In this document: positions 55,261 to 63,416 of the stretch, in pieces
Layout: each line of letters starts with the position of its first letter
How positions within the stretch are numbered: the stretch's first letter is position 1
Source: G963674955 sp963674955
Lineage (GTDB): Bacteria > Desulfobacterota > Desulfovibrionia > Desulfovibrionales > Desulfovibrionaceae
DNA: 64,000 nucleotides
Assembly (NCBI GenBank): GCA_963674955.2
Contig: CAXXKR010000001.1
Coordinates: 186,001 to 250,000, forward strand
Direction: 5' to 3'
Program-made: the position numbers and the translations under genes
Notes under the pieces: generated by a model
What the model was told of the DNA's origin: nothing
What the model saw: the letters and a program-made list of their open reading frames with translations, nothing else
The model's database searches: none

Positions 55261-56907
55261 TCAGCTTGAAACCACTCTTCTGTCCCGAGGGTCGAAGAAA
55301 AAGGCCGTTCCTTCCAGGTCCTGGTCCGGAATCAGTCTTTTACCGCCGATAATCACCTCTGTGCCCCGGAAAACCTTGGTGTCGGCCTTGATGATTTTTT
55401 CCACCAAAAGCTCCTCCACCCTTCTCTGCTCGGCGCCGATGGATTCCTTCAGGCCCCTGATGTCGGCCTGAATCTTGCCCCTGACCTTGATCATTTCCGC
55501 AAGTATCCGCCTGTCTTCGTCCGGGGCTTTCATAAGGGATTGCAGGGCATCGTCCGAGCCGATGGCCTTGTCCAGCCTCTCAAGTTCCCCGGAAAGCTGT
55601 GCCCTTGCCGTGTTGAGCTTGTGGCCCCTGGAGGTCTGGAGGCGAATTTCCACGATGGTCTTCACCTGGGCCTTGTTGCCGATGTTGCTGGCATGGATGC
55701 CCGTTCCGCTCACCACTCGACCGCCGCTGATGGAACCCTTGGCGCCGAGGACCGTTACCTCACCGCCCGCCATGATCTTGCAGGAGGCGATCTCCTCCTG
55801 GGCGGTGACGTTTCCGCCCGCCTTGACAAAGGCGTTGCGGAAGAACTTGGCGCCCACATCCCCTTGGGCGACGATCCTGTTCGTGCCGTTCATTATCACG
55901 CCGCCAGCCACGACTATTCCTCCTGCGGTGACGTCGGCGGACTCGATGAGGCCGTCCACGATGACATCGCCCTTGGACTCCACCTTGAAGCCGCTTTTTA
56001 CGTCTCCCCTGATGTGGATCGATCCGTGATCGGCCCGCACGTTGCCTGTCTCGTAGTCTATGTCGCCCTTGATCTCCACCATCTCCGAGACTTCAATGGT
56101 CTGGTTTCTGTAGTGGACCACGCCCGGACGGCTTGCCGTGAAGGTGGTGATTCCGTCCTGGTTGGCCTCGCCTTTTACGCCCTGGCCGATGTTGATCTTG
56201 AGTTCCCTGGCCGGCGGCGGCTGGACCGGATTGCCGAAAATGTCCCGGCCCTCCTTTCCCTGAACCGGAGGGAAAAGGCGTCCCAGCTCCTGATTCTCGG
56301 CCACCGAGTGCAGGCCGGCGCGTTCCCGGAAGTCCATGCTGCCGTCCTCGCGAACTGTGCCCACGGTTTGATCTGCGGAAAAGTTCAACTCAAGGCGTCC
56401 GTCCCGTCCGGGTTCGGTAGGCTTGCCTGAGGCTACGACGGCGGTGGCGCACCTGCCTGTCTTGCCGGATTGCCTTAAACCCAGCTCAATGGCCTTGATG
56501 TCCAGTTTTAGCTCCGCTTCAGCGAATTCGGCCGGGAGCTGCTTCAGCAGCCGATCAATTGTAACCGGTTTCCCCTTGCAGTCTTCATGGTGTATTTCAA
56601 GCAAAAGCATGGCCTTGTCGTCCGACAGGCTCCAGCAGGGCTCCACAAGGAGTCCCTCGGGCGTGAAGCGGACCATTCCCCAGACGTTGGAGGTCAGGGT
56701 CCTTGATTCCGGGTCGAAGACACAGCCGGGATCGTTTTCAACCAAAGGCGGATAGGGCAGGTTTGAATCGTCGTCGGCCTGAGGCATGTCTGATTCGGGC
56801 GGCAAAACACCAAAGGCTGTCCCGGCCGGAACAGGCCTGTTCAGTTCACCGAGTGGTTTGAGCAGCTTTTTGAGTTGTGGATTTTCAATTTCCGGCATTT
56901 TCAGCAA
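55261..56907 (-). CDS. FapA (DUF342) family protein
   Basis: 548 residues. The DUF342 beta-helical domain is visible from about residue 165 (ELKINIGQGVKGEANQDG, GDIDYETGNVRADHGSIHIRG, GDVKSGFKVESKGDVIVDG and GGEVTVLGAKGSISGG), with a C-terminal coiled-coil and a short terminal beta hairpin. FapA proteins are cytoplasmic and often linked to flagellar assembly or signalling. It is upstream of the degenerate HD receiver gene by 13 bases. Confidence 0.88.
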   Translation of the reverse strand: MLKMPEIENPQLKKLLKPLGELNRPVPAGTAFGVLPPESDMPQADDDSNLPYPPLVENDPGCVFDPESRTLTSNVWGMVRFTPEGLLVEPCWSLSDDKAMLLLEIHHEDCKGKPVTIDRLLKQLPAEFAEAELKLDIKAIELGLRQSGKTGRCATAVVASGKPTEPGRDGRLELNFSADQTVGTVREDGSMDFRERAGLHSVAENQELGRLFPPVQGKEGRDIFGNPVQPPPARELKINIGQGVKGEANQDGITTFTASRPGVVHYRNQTIEVSEMVEIKGDIDYETGNVRADHGSIHIRGDVKSGFKVESKGDVIVDGLIESADVTAGGIVVAGGVIMNGTNRIVAQGDVGAKFFRNAFVKAGGNVTAQEEIASCKIMAGGEVTVLGAKGSISGGRVVSGTGIHASNIGNKAQVKTIVEIRLQTSRGHKLNTARAQLSGELERLDKAIGSDDALQSLMKAPDEDRRILAEMIKVRGKIQADIRGLKESIGAEQRRVEELLVEKIIKADTKVFRGTEVIIGGKRLIPDQDLEGTAFFFDPRDRRVVSS

Positions 56908-57028
56908 CCAGGGTAATAGGGTGCGAGTATAAGAAAAATCTTAATACTATATTAACGGGCTTGGCAATTCGTGTTTATTATTTATTGTGTTGCCGGAAAC
57001 AAAAGAACGGTTGTGCAGGAGGGTTTTT

Positions 57029-57229
57029 ATGGCAGTTCCCGTGAGGAAGGAATTGAAGCCGGGGCTTCGAGTGCGGATCGTGTTGAAAAAGGACCAGCGC
57101 AGTGGAATATTGACTGAGGGGGTCGTTTCCACATTGCTCACCAAATCTCCGAGCCACCCGCACGGCATAAAGGTCAGGCTGACGGACGGACAGGTTGGCC
57201 GGGTCAAGGAGATAGTTGCGCAAGAATGA
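57029..57229 (+). CDS. ywbE: YwbE-family protein (DUF2196)
   Basis: 66 residues from ATG 57029 after AGGAGGG. Pattern LKPGLRVRIVLKKDQRSGILTEGVV and SHPHGIKVRLTDGQVGRVK, the standard YwbE protein, about 65 residues, all beta. Function unknown in the family. Divergent from the FapA gene. Confidence 0.88.
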   Translation: MAVPVRKELKPGLRVRIVLKKDQRSGILTEGVVSTLLTKSPSHPHGIKVRLTDGQVGRVKEIVAQE

Positions 57230-57301
57230 CAATCCATAGTCGAAACACGGCTGCGGCTTGAAATATGAGCGGCAGGGCTATCCGTGCCTGCGCCTTTTCG
57301 A

Positions 57302-57330
57302 GAAAAAGGCCGGGTCAATGTGCCCGGCCC
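57302..57330 (-). terminator. intrinsic terminator after the peroxiredoxin gene
   Basis: On the minus strand GGGCCGGG pairs with CCCGGCC across CACATTGA and is followed by TTTTT. It lies 28 bases beyond the peroxiredoxin stop. Confidence 0.8.
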
Positions 57331-57358
57331 TTGCCCTGTTTGAAAAGGCACGGAGCCT

Positions 57359-58087
57359 CTATTCGAAGGCTTCCTGCACTTTCCACTCCTTCCAGACCTT
57401 GCCCACCAGATCGACTCCGGGCTTGAGCACGGTCTTTCCAGGCTGCCAGCCCGAAGGCGTGGCCTGTGTGCCCTTGCTTTCCCGCACCAGCTGGAAGGCC
57501 TTGATCTGGCGCAGGGATTCGTTGACGTTGCGTCCCACGGGCGGGGTCAGGACTTCATAGGCCTGGACAACGCCGTCCGGGTCGATGAGAAATCGACCGC
57601 GCACGTCAACCCCGGCGTCCGGGTCGTAAACCCCGAAAACCTCGCCGACCTTTCCGCCAGCGTCCGAGAGCATGGGGAAGGGCACTTTGCCTTTAGTGAT
57701 CATCTTTGAAAGCTCGGCCTCTTCCCACATCTTGTGCACGAACATGCTGTCCGTGCTCATGGACAGGACCTGGACGCCCAGCTTTTCGAATTCCTCGTTC
57801 TTCTCGGCGACCGCCGAGATTTCGGTCGCTCAGACAAAAGTGAAGTCGCCGGGATAAAAGCAGAGGGCCACCCATTTGCCGAGGTACTCGGACAGCTGGA
57901 CAGCTCCGAAGCCGCCGTCCACGTATGCGGGTGCGGAAAAATCAGGTGCTTTTTTGCCTACTTGTATCATCGCTTTCACTCCTTTTTCCTGTTTGGGTTC
58001 AGCCTTTTCGTCTTTTGGTTTCGGGGTCTTGTCCCCGACCACGCCGCCAGTGGGTCGAGCGCAGTTGATGGGTTTTTTCTCCGGCAT
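57359..58087 (-). CDS. prxU: selenocysteine peroxiredoxin (PrxU), TGA read as Sec86
   Basis: The gene is split by an in-frame TGA at 57832-57830; both sides are one AhpC/Prx protein: FYPGDFTFV before it and ATEISAVAEKNEEFEKLG after it, with the TGA in the place of the peroxidatic Cys (FTFVC in relatives). 242 residues with Sec86. The following bases form a stem (GCGACC/GGTCGC), a plausible SECIS. There is no resolving Cys: the usual Val-Cys-Pro near the end is ATPSG. An N-terminal extension of 39 residues contains NCARPTGG. The upstream ribosome site is AAGGAGGAGTCG; a second good site (AAAGGAG) precedes Met40 (57970). Confidence 0.9.
57807..57829 (-). promoter_or_regulatory. candidate bacterial SECIS stem-loop
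   Basis: GCGACC directly follows the TGA and pairs perfectly with GGTCGC across an 11-base loop starting GA. The position and size suit a bacterial SECIS, which recruits SelB-Sec-tRNA. Confidence 0.6.
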
Positions 58088-58163
58088 CGACTCCTCCTTG
58101 AATGGTTCAGGTTACGCAGCCCTTGGCGAGGCTGTGTTTGCCATGTTTTTTTAGCAGTAATCT

Positions 58164-58192
58164 TTACTACTATAAGAAATTTTTTATGACAA
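58164..58192 (-). promoter_or_regulatory. candidate promoter of prxU
   Basis: TTGTCA and TAGTAA on the minus strand are separated by 17 bases and lie about 75 bases before the start codon. The match to consensus is moderate. Confidence 0.4.
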
Positions 58193-58412
58193 CAGAAAGT
58201 TTCAATAGGCTTGGTCAATAGTTGGAAGGGACAGCATTTTGACCGGTTTCCGAAGATAAGGAGAAAAGGTGCTTACGGTGTGTGCCGTTAGAGACTGGAA
58301 TTGATTCTCACATCTTGCAGGGATAATTGTTTTTTGTTAAGAAAACGGGTTTGATTTTAATGGTTGTTTGAGATGTGGTGAAACAGGATGTCAATTTTAA
58401 ATCGGGGGGGCC
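58193..58412. other. remaining intergenic region, no gene seen
   Basis: Together with the prxU leader this is a gap of 325 bases (58088-58412) between two divergent genes. It is AT-rich near 58320-58400 with a small hairpin ACGG/CCGT near 58276. Nothing else recognised. Confidence 0.45.
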
Positions 58413-59012
58413 ATGATCGTTGGTTTGCATGTCGGAAGTAGGCGTTGGCTGGCTTTTTCTTTCGCGGCTTGTCTTGTGCTGCTGATTTCACTGCTTCAGG
58501 GCTGTGTTGCCACGGTTTACGACAGGATCACGGAAATCCAGTCGCCGGGAAAACTCAACGCGGTCATCCTTGGTTCCTACTGCAACGAAGAGGGGAATCA
58601 ACCCGGCCCGCACTACAAGGACGGATTCCCGGTGCTGGATAAATTCGAGCAGCAGCTGGCCGAAACCGGCAAGTTCAACGTGACCAGGAACGATGGCCTT
58701 TCGACCTATGAACTGAGCAACGGATTCGTGGAAAAGGATTTCAGCCTTGCCGGGCACATCGACTACGACAAGGCCGAGGGTGTGGACTATATCTTTTACA
58801 TTGTCGGTCTGGTGGGTCCATTCGGTGACGCAGACACGGTCTGCGCACGGGTCATCGACGTGGAAAACAGGACGGAAGTGGAAAGGTGCAGCACCAAGCG
58901 ATATTATTATTCCGGAAACGACACGCATCCGAGTTTCAGGTCCGCAATGGACGGAAGACTCAAGGACGCGCTTGAGGTCATAGAGCCGGATTTGAAGGGG
59001 CGCTTGCAGTAG
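58413..59012 (+). CDS. lipoprotein of unknown function
   Basis: 199 residues. Lipoprotein signal with lipobox SLLQGC at about residue 31. The mature part has no known motif (DGFPVLDKFEQQLAETGKFN, GVDYIFYIVGLVGPFGDAD). It may be an envelope protein. A strong terminator follows. The frame fits a single-gene unit. Confidence 0.7.
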   Translation: MIVGLHVGSRRWLAFSFAACLVLLISLLQGCVATVYDRITEIQSPGKLNAVILGSYCNEEGNQPGPHYKDGFPVLDKFEQQLAETGKFNVTRNDGLSTYELSNGFVEKDFSLAGHIDYDKAEGVDYIFYIVGLVGPFGDADTVCARVIDVENRTEVERCSTKRYYYSGNDTHPSFRSAMDGRLKDALEVIEPDLKGRLQ

Positions 59013-59054
59013 GAGTGGCATAGAGAGCTACAATTTCGCCAACAGGATATATTG

Positions 59055-59094
59055 GCCGGGCGGGTGGTGCATGGCGCACCCGCCCGGCTTTTTT
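59055..59094 (+). terminator. intrinsic terminator after the lipoprotein gene
   Basis: GCCGGGCGGGTG pairs with CACCCGCCCGGC across GTGCATGGCG, followed by TTTTTT. Confidence 0.9.
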
Positions 59095-59195
59095 CGTCCA
59101 TTTAGGGACGAGCCAATTGTGAAGAATATAACTTGGCGCGGGGTGTTGACTAGGCGGGGAAACGGCGTACGCTCTTGGGTGAGGAGATTAGAATA

Positions 59196-59408
59196 ATGGA
59201 ATTCGAATTGGTTTTTACCTTATGTGTGGCCCTGTTTCTCGGGGTCGTGGCCTTGATGTCCTTGGAACTTTTCATTGAGCGGCACCACGGTTTTGTCCGC
59301 GTCCTGCCGCTTCGTTTCTTTCATTCCTTTTGCGCGCGGCACCCCGGCCTGTGCGACGAGGATTGCAGTTTTTATTGCAATTTCAACCGAAACGATTTGA
59401 AGCGATAA
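59196..59408 (+). CDS. small Cys-rich single-pass membrane protein
   Basis: 70 residues from ATG 59196 (GAGGAGATTAGAATA before it). One membrane helix (VFTLCVALFLGVVALMSLELF), then a short basic segment and four Cys in FCARHPGLCDEDCSFYCNF. The Cys spacing hints at a metal or disulfide site. No known family. Confidence 0.6.
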   Translation: MEFELVFTLCVALFLGVVALMSLELFIERHHGFVRVLPLRFFHSFCARHPGLCDEDCSFYCNFNRNDLKR

Positions 59409-59588
59409 GTATTCGGACATTAAAGGAGGGTCGGCCCGGCAAGATCCTTCCCGACCCTTCGACTTTCACATCCCTTTGACAGCCTGGCGGCAACCCTTCA
59501 GGCTTTGGAGTTGTATAACATCCGCGCATTGTGCAATACCAAGCGTGGATGAACGAGAAGCTTGACTGTTGTTTTCAGGGAGAAGCAG

Positions 59589-60608
59589 ATGGCGCTCAGG
59601 GTCATAGAGATAATAATACCCAGGGAAGACAAGAAGTTTGTGCAGGCGTCCCTTGAGGAGCAGCGGGTGGATGAGAGGATCGTCTATTGGATGACGCCCC
59701 TTGAAGACGAATCCACCATCTCGTTCAAGGTCGTCCTCAGGGTCGGCGAGTCAGAAAATGTGCTGGACAGGCTGGAGGGGCTGTTTTCCTGGGGCGACAA
59801 GTACAGGGTGGTTGTCTACCCCGCAGAGGCCACGCTGCCGAGGCTGAAGGCGGATGAACCGAAACAGCCCGAGGCCTCTGAAGACGAAAAGAAAAAGAAC
59901 GCCGAGCGGATAAGCAGGGAGGAGCTTTACAACGACGTACTGGATACAACCTCCGCCTCCACAAACTTCATTCTGCTGGCCGTTTTTTCGGCCATAGTGG
60001 CCATAATAGGCCTGATGCGCGACAGCGTGGCAATGATAATCGGCGCCATGATCCTTGCTCCCCTTCTGGGCCCGAATGTGGGGCTGTCCCTCGCCGCAAC
60101 CCTGGGCGACTTCAAGCTGGCGCGGGAGTCCATGAAGACCCTGGCCATTGGAGTCGGCATCGTGTTCCTGCTCTCCCTGTCGACCGGAGTTCTGTTCGAT
60201 CCTCCGACGGCCAAAAGCGAGCTTCTGTCGCGAAGCGTGACCTCTTACTCGGACATTATCCTTGCGCTGATTTCTGGTTCAGCCGGCATCATTTCCTTTA
60301 CCATGGGGGTTCCCACATCCCTTGTGGGCGTGATGGTCGCCTTGTCGCTGCTGCCTCCGCTTGTTTCCTGCGGTCTGTTCTTCGGCTTCGGCCTGGTCCA
60401 TGAAGCCTTCGGGGCCGGTCTTCTTTTTCTGGCCAACATAATCTGCCTCAATTTGTCCGGGGTGCTGACCTTCATCTTGCAGGGCGTCTATCCCCTCAAA
60501 TGGTGGGAAAAGGAGCGGGCGAGATCGCTTACCATCAAGGTCTCCCTGCTCTGGGTCCTGCTGCTTTTGTTGCTGGTGGCGATTCTGTACCATAGGATCG
60601 CAGGGTGA
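59589..60608 (+). CDS. DUF389 (TIGR00341) membrane protein
   Basis: Start at ATG 59589 after CAGGGAGAAGCAG; 339 residues. N-terminal cytoplasmic ferredoxin-like part (VIEIIIPREDKKFVQASLEEQ), then five or six membrane helices with DSVAMIIGAMILAPLLGPNVGLSLA as the family signature. Function of DUF389 is unknown. A bidirectional terminator separates it from the decarboxylase gene. Confidence 0.85.
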   Translation: MALRVIEIIIPREDKKFVQASLEEQRVDERIVYWMTPLEDESTISFKVVLRVGESENVLDRLEGLFSWGDKYRVVVYPAEATLPRLKADEPKQPEASEDEKKKNAERISREELYNDVLDTTSASTNFILLAVFSAIVAIIGLMRDSVAMIIGAMILAPLLGPNVGLSLAATLGDFKLARESMKTLAIGVGIVFLLSLSTGVLFDPPTAKSELLSRSVTSYSDIILALISGSAGIISFTMGVPTSLVGVMVALSLLPPLVSCGLFFGFGLVHEAFGAGLLFLANIICLNLSGVLTFILQGVYPLKWWEKERARSLTIKVSLLWVLLLLLLVAILYHRIAG

Positions 60609-60701
60609 ATTTGGTCCTTATGAGGGCAATAATCCTTGACAATGAATCAATCCTTACCCGCTATTTAAACAGATGATTTGAATTGACGGAAGGTTATCGA
60701 A

Positions 60702-60748
60702 AGCCCGCCCTTGCTCCTGTCTGCGAACAAAGGCGGGCTTGCTTTTTT
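60702..60748. terminator. bidirectional intrinsic terminator
   Basis: GCCCGCC and GGCGGGC arms around a long loop, followed on the plus strand by TTGCTTTTTTT. It lies between the convergent DUF389 and arginine decarboxylase genes. Confidence 0.75.
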
Positions 60749-60764
60749 TGGGGCGGGGCAGGCG

Positions 60765-61424
60765 CTACTTCTTCTTTTCCAGGGGAAAGGGGTCGGGGTA
60801 GATGAAGTTCACGAATCCGAGGGCCGACAGGCACATGCCGTAATTCTTTGTGATGTACAGGGATGTTATGTTGAAGAGCATGTCGCCGGTCTGCTGCAGG
60901 CCTCGGATGGACAGTTCGTGGTTCAGGGACTTTGTCAGCTGCGCCTTGGCGTCCTCGTAGGCCTGTTCCTCGCCCACCTGCTGTTTCTCGTAGACCCGCT
61001 CGTATTCGGCGGCAAAGCCTCCGATGAATTTGCCCTGGGAATCAAGGGCCCAGACCCTGCCGATGCCCGTGGCCACGGTGTCGTTCTGCTTGCCTCCGGC
61101 CTTGGCCATGATGGCCTCCAATACCGACCCGTGGTGGATCAGGGGCTTCACCTTGTCAATGGACACCTCGTAGGATTCGGGAGGCAGCACCGAGGTGTAG
61201 TACATGACGTTGTAGTTTTCGATGCCCGCCTCCTTGAGGGCCAGATCGTAGGAAAAGGTCTCGTAGGGGTCCGGTTCGATGCCCTGGTCCGACTGCCCCG
61301 TGCCAGTGGTGGCGAAATAGGCCGTGGGAATTCTGGGACCGAACTGCATGTCGGCCCAGACCGCCGAGGCGTTGAACAACATCGCGGCGGCAAGAATGAA
61401 AAGCGCGAACTGTTTGATTTTCAT
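60765..61424 (-). CDS. exported pyruvoyl-dependent arginine decarboxylase (AaxB-like)
   Basis: 219 residues with a signal peptide (ILAAAMLFNASAVWA, cleavage before Asp25). The rest follows Chlamydia AaxB: TTGTGQSDQGIEPDPYETFS, AGIENYNVMYYTSVLPPE, HHGSVLEAIMA, ATGIGRVWA, IGGFAAEY and GMCLSALGFVNF. The self-cleavage site Thr77-Ser78 (YT|SVLPP) matches the Thr-Ser pair that yields the pyruvoyl group. AaxB turns arginine into agmatine and CO2. Here it should act in the periplasm, which is unusual. It lies 54 bases after the C69 dipeptidase gene on the same strand. Confidence 0.88.
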   Translation of the reverse strand: MKIKQFALFILAAAMLFNASAVWADMQFGPRIPTAYFATTGTGQSDQGIEPDPYETFSYDLALKEAGIENYNVMYYTSVLPPESYEVSIDKVKPLIHHGSVLEAIMAKAGGKQNDTVATGIGRVWALDSQGKFIGGFAAEYERVYEKQQVGEEQAYEDAKAQLTKSLNHELSIRGLQQTGDMLFNITSLYITKNYGMCLSALGFVNFIYPDPFPLEKKK

Positions 61425-61478
61425 GGTGGAAAAGCTCCTTTGTTTGTATTTAAAAACCGCAGGTCAGGCATGTTTTCG

Positions 61479-63209
61479 TCACTTGTCCTTTTCGTAGCTT
61501 GTGGGTCCGTTTTCATAGCCGACCTTTTTGAGCCACCAGGCCGGGTAGAACACTTCCTGGGCCAGCCCTTCCTTGGTGTTCAGGTAGCCGTCGTTGTATT
61601 TTAGGTACAAATCCTCGGACAGTTTCCACCAGGCCGCGAGCACGGCTTCGGCGTTTTGTTTCGAGTAGTCCGTGACCAGTTGGCGCGCCTCGTTCCACTT
61701 GCCCGACTTCCAAAGGTCAAGGGCCTTTTTCTCCCTGTCCGCGACCGTGCCAAAGGTTTCGGCCTCGAATTTGTCGCGGACCGCGTGGATGTCCTTGATC
61801 ATGTATGAGTATTTGAGCATGGCGTAGTTGGCCACGTAGTTGAAGGCGGTCCACATGCTTTTTCTGTTGAAAAGCAGTGCGTCTCCCTTTTCCATGCATT
61901 CGGGAAGGCTCAACGCACCAGCGTAGAACGGCAGGAGCACTGCGGTTGCCGGTCTGTCCGGGCCATACCAGAGAACGCCGCCCAAGGCCTCTGGCATCCA
62001 TTTCCTGGCCTGGGCCACATATGAATACACGCAGCGGTAGATGTTCAGGGGTCGCTCGAATGCGCCCTTGACCGTGCTCAGCGTCCCGTCCTTGGCCGCG
62101 GTGGCCTCGGCCCGCCCCTCGAAGCGGTTGGGGTTGTTGAAGGGACCGGCGGCAAGGCCCTGGGTCAGGTCGAATTCCGTGCCTTCATAGTTGTCGCGGT
62201 GAATTGCGGCCACGTCGGCCACCGTGAGCTTGTTGTCCGGCTTGATCGTGAAGGGGTACTTATGCGTGAAGGCGTTTTTCACCGTGGAGGGCAGTTTGAG
62301 AGAAGGGGCGGCCAAGGACTGGGCCCGCCAGACGCGGCGCAGGGAGTAGTAGGGATGGTGAAACTCGCCGTCCCCGTAGACCTTTGTCCAGTCCAGGGGG
62401 CCGTCTTCCGGTTTCCACCAGCCCAACTCTTGTGCGGCCTTGAAAACGTTTTTGGAGTATAGCAGGTCCGGGTCGTCCTCGTTCAGTTCCCGGATGCGGA
62501 ACTGGTTTGCGGCCACAAAGAACCCGTCGTCAGGCACGCGTTTGGCCGCCCAGACTCCGTCCGTTCCGTTCATGTCGTAGCCGCACATCTCGAAGACCCA
62601 GCCTTCTTCCGGGTCGGCCACCAACAGGGTCTCGCCCGTGCCGTAGTAGCCGTACTTTTCTATGAGCCAGCCCATGAGCAGAACGGCCTCGCGGGCCTTG
62701 GTGCACCTTTCAAGGGCCACGCGGGAAAGTTCGGCCGAGTAGAAGATGCGCTTGCCCGGCTCGGGCAGGGGGTGGACCTTGGCCTTGTCCGTGCATTCCC
62801 CGATGACCAGTTGGTGTTCGTTCATCAGGCCGTAGTTGGCGTCGAAATATCCGTAGGTGTGGGCCACCTGGGGGATGGAGCCCAGCGGCACGCTTGGGGG
62901 AAGCCCAGGGGTGTCGTAGCCCGGCCCCCTCGACTTGCTCACGATGCGCTTGGTCTCGGTGCCGCCCCACTGGGGAACGAAGCCAAGGGAGCAGTGGGAG
63001 TAGTAAACGTCGCGGGTTGCGCCCGGCTCGTGGTCCATGGGCGGGACGTAGATGAGCCTCGGGTCGCCCAGCCCGTCGTCGGAGTGGGAAACCATGACCG
63101 AACCGTCGGCGGAAACGTTTTTGCCGGTCAGGGTTGTGGTGCAGCACAGGCCGGGAACGGTTGTTCCCAGGATCAGGACGACAAAGCACGGAAAAAGGAT
63201 TCGTTTCAT
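61479..63209 (-). CDS. exported C69-family dipeptidase
   Basis: 576 residues from ATG 63209 after AAGGAGATCCGGC. Signal peptide about 1-22; the mature N-terminus begins with CTTTLTGKNVSADGS, where Cys23 is the expected Ntn-nucleophile. Further C69 motifs are GLMNEHQLVIGECTD and AAKRVPDDGFFVAANQFRI. These enzymes hydrolyse dipeptides in the periplasm. It is upstream of the arginine decarboxylase gene, so both act in the same compartment. A role in supplying arginine is inferred only. Confidence 0.9.
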   Translation of the reverse strand: MKRILFPCFVVLILGTTVPGLCCTTTLTGKNVSADGSVMVSHSDDGLGDPRLIYVPPMDHEPGATRDVYYSHCSLGFVPQWGGTETKRIVSKSRGPGYDTPGLPPSVPLGSIPQVAHTYGYFDANYGLMNEHQLVIGECTDKAKVHPLPEPGKRIFYSAELSRVALERCTKAREAVLLMGWLIEKYGYYGTGETLLVADPEEGWVFEMCGYDMNGTDGVWAAKRVPDDGFFVAANQFRIRELNEDDPDLLYSKNVFKAAQELGWWKPEDGPLDWTKVYGDGEFHHPYYSLRRVWRAQSLAAPSLKLPSTVKNAFTHKYPFTIKPDNKLTVADVAAIHRDNYEGTEFDLTQGLAAGPFNNPNRFEGRAEATAAKDGTLSTVKGAFERPLNIYRCVYSYVAQARKWMPEALGGVLWYGPDRPATAVLLPFYAGALSLPECMEKGDALLFNRKSMWTAFNYVANYAMLKYSYMIKDIHAVRDKFEAETFGTVADREKKALDLWKSGKWNEARQLVTDYSKQNAEAVLAAWWKLSEDLYLKYNDGYLNTKEGLAQEVFYPAWWLKKVGYENGPTSYEKDK

Positions 63210-63416
63210 GCCGGATCTCCTTGGCTGGCGGGGTTGCCTGAATCTGATAGTTGGCAAACGCTATCAGCTTGAAGATAAACTGTCCACGAAACTGGTAATT
63301 ATCGGGTCTGATATTTTCGGCGCCGGGCAATGTTCAGAAGAACCGCATCTGCTGTATTCGGCGGTGCGGGAGCCGCCGGGTTGGAAAGGCCAGGGCAGAT
63401 GCGGCGTTGCCCCCGT

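Noticed and set aside
63215..63290. GGGGTTGCCTG and TTGGCAAACGC as a GEMM aptamer
   Set aside because: The blocks are in the wrong order and orientation for the minus-strand gene, with no GNRA hairpin or ACGGG core.
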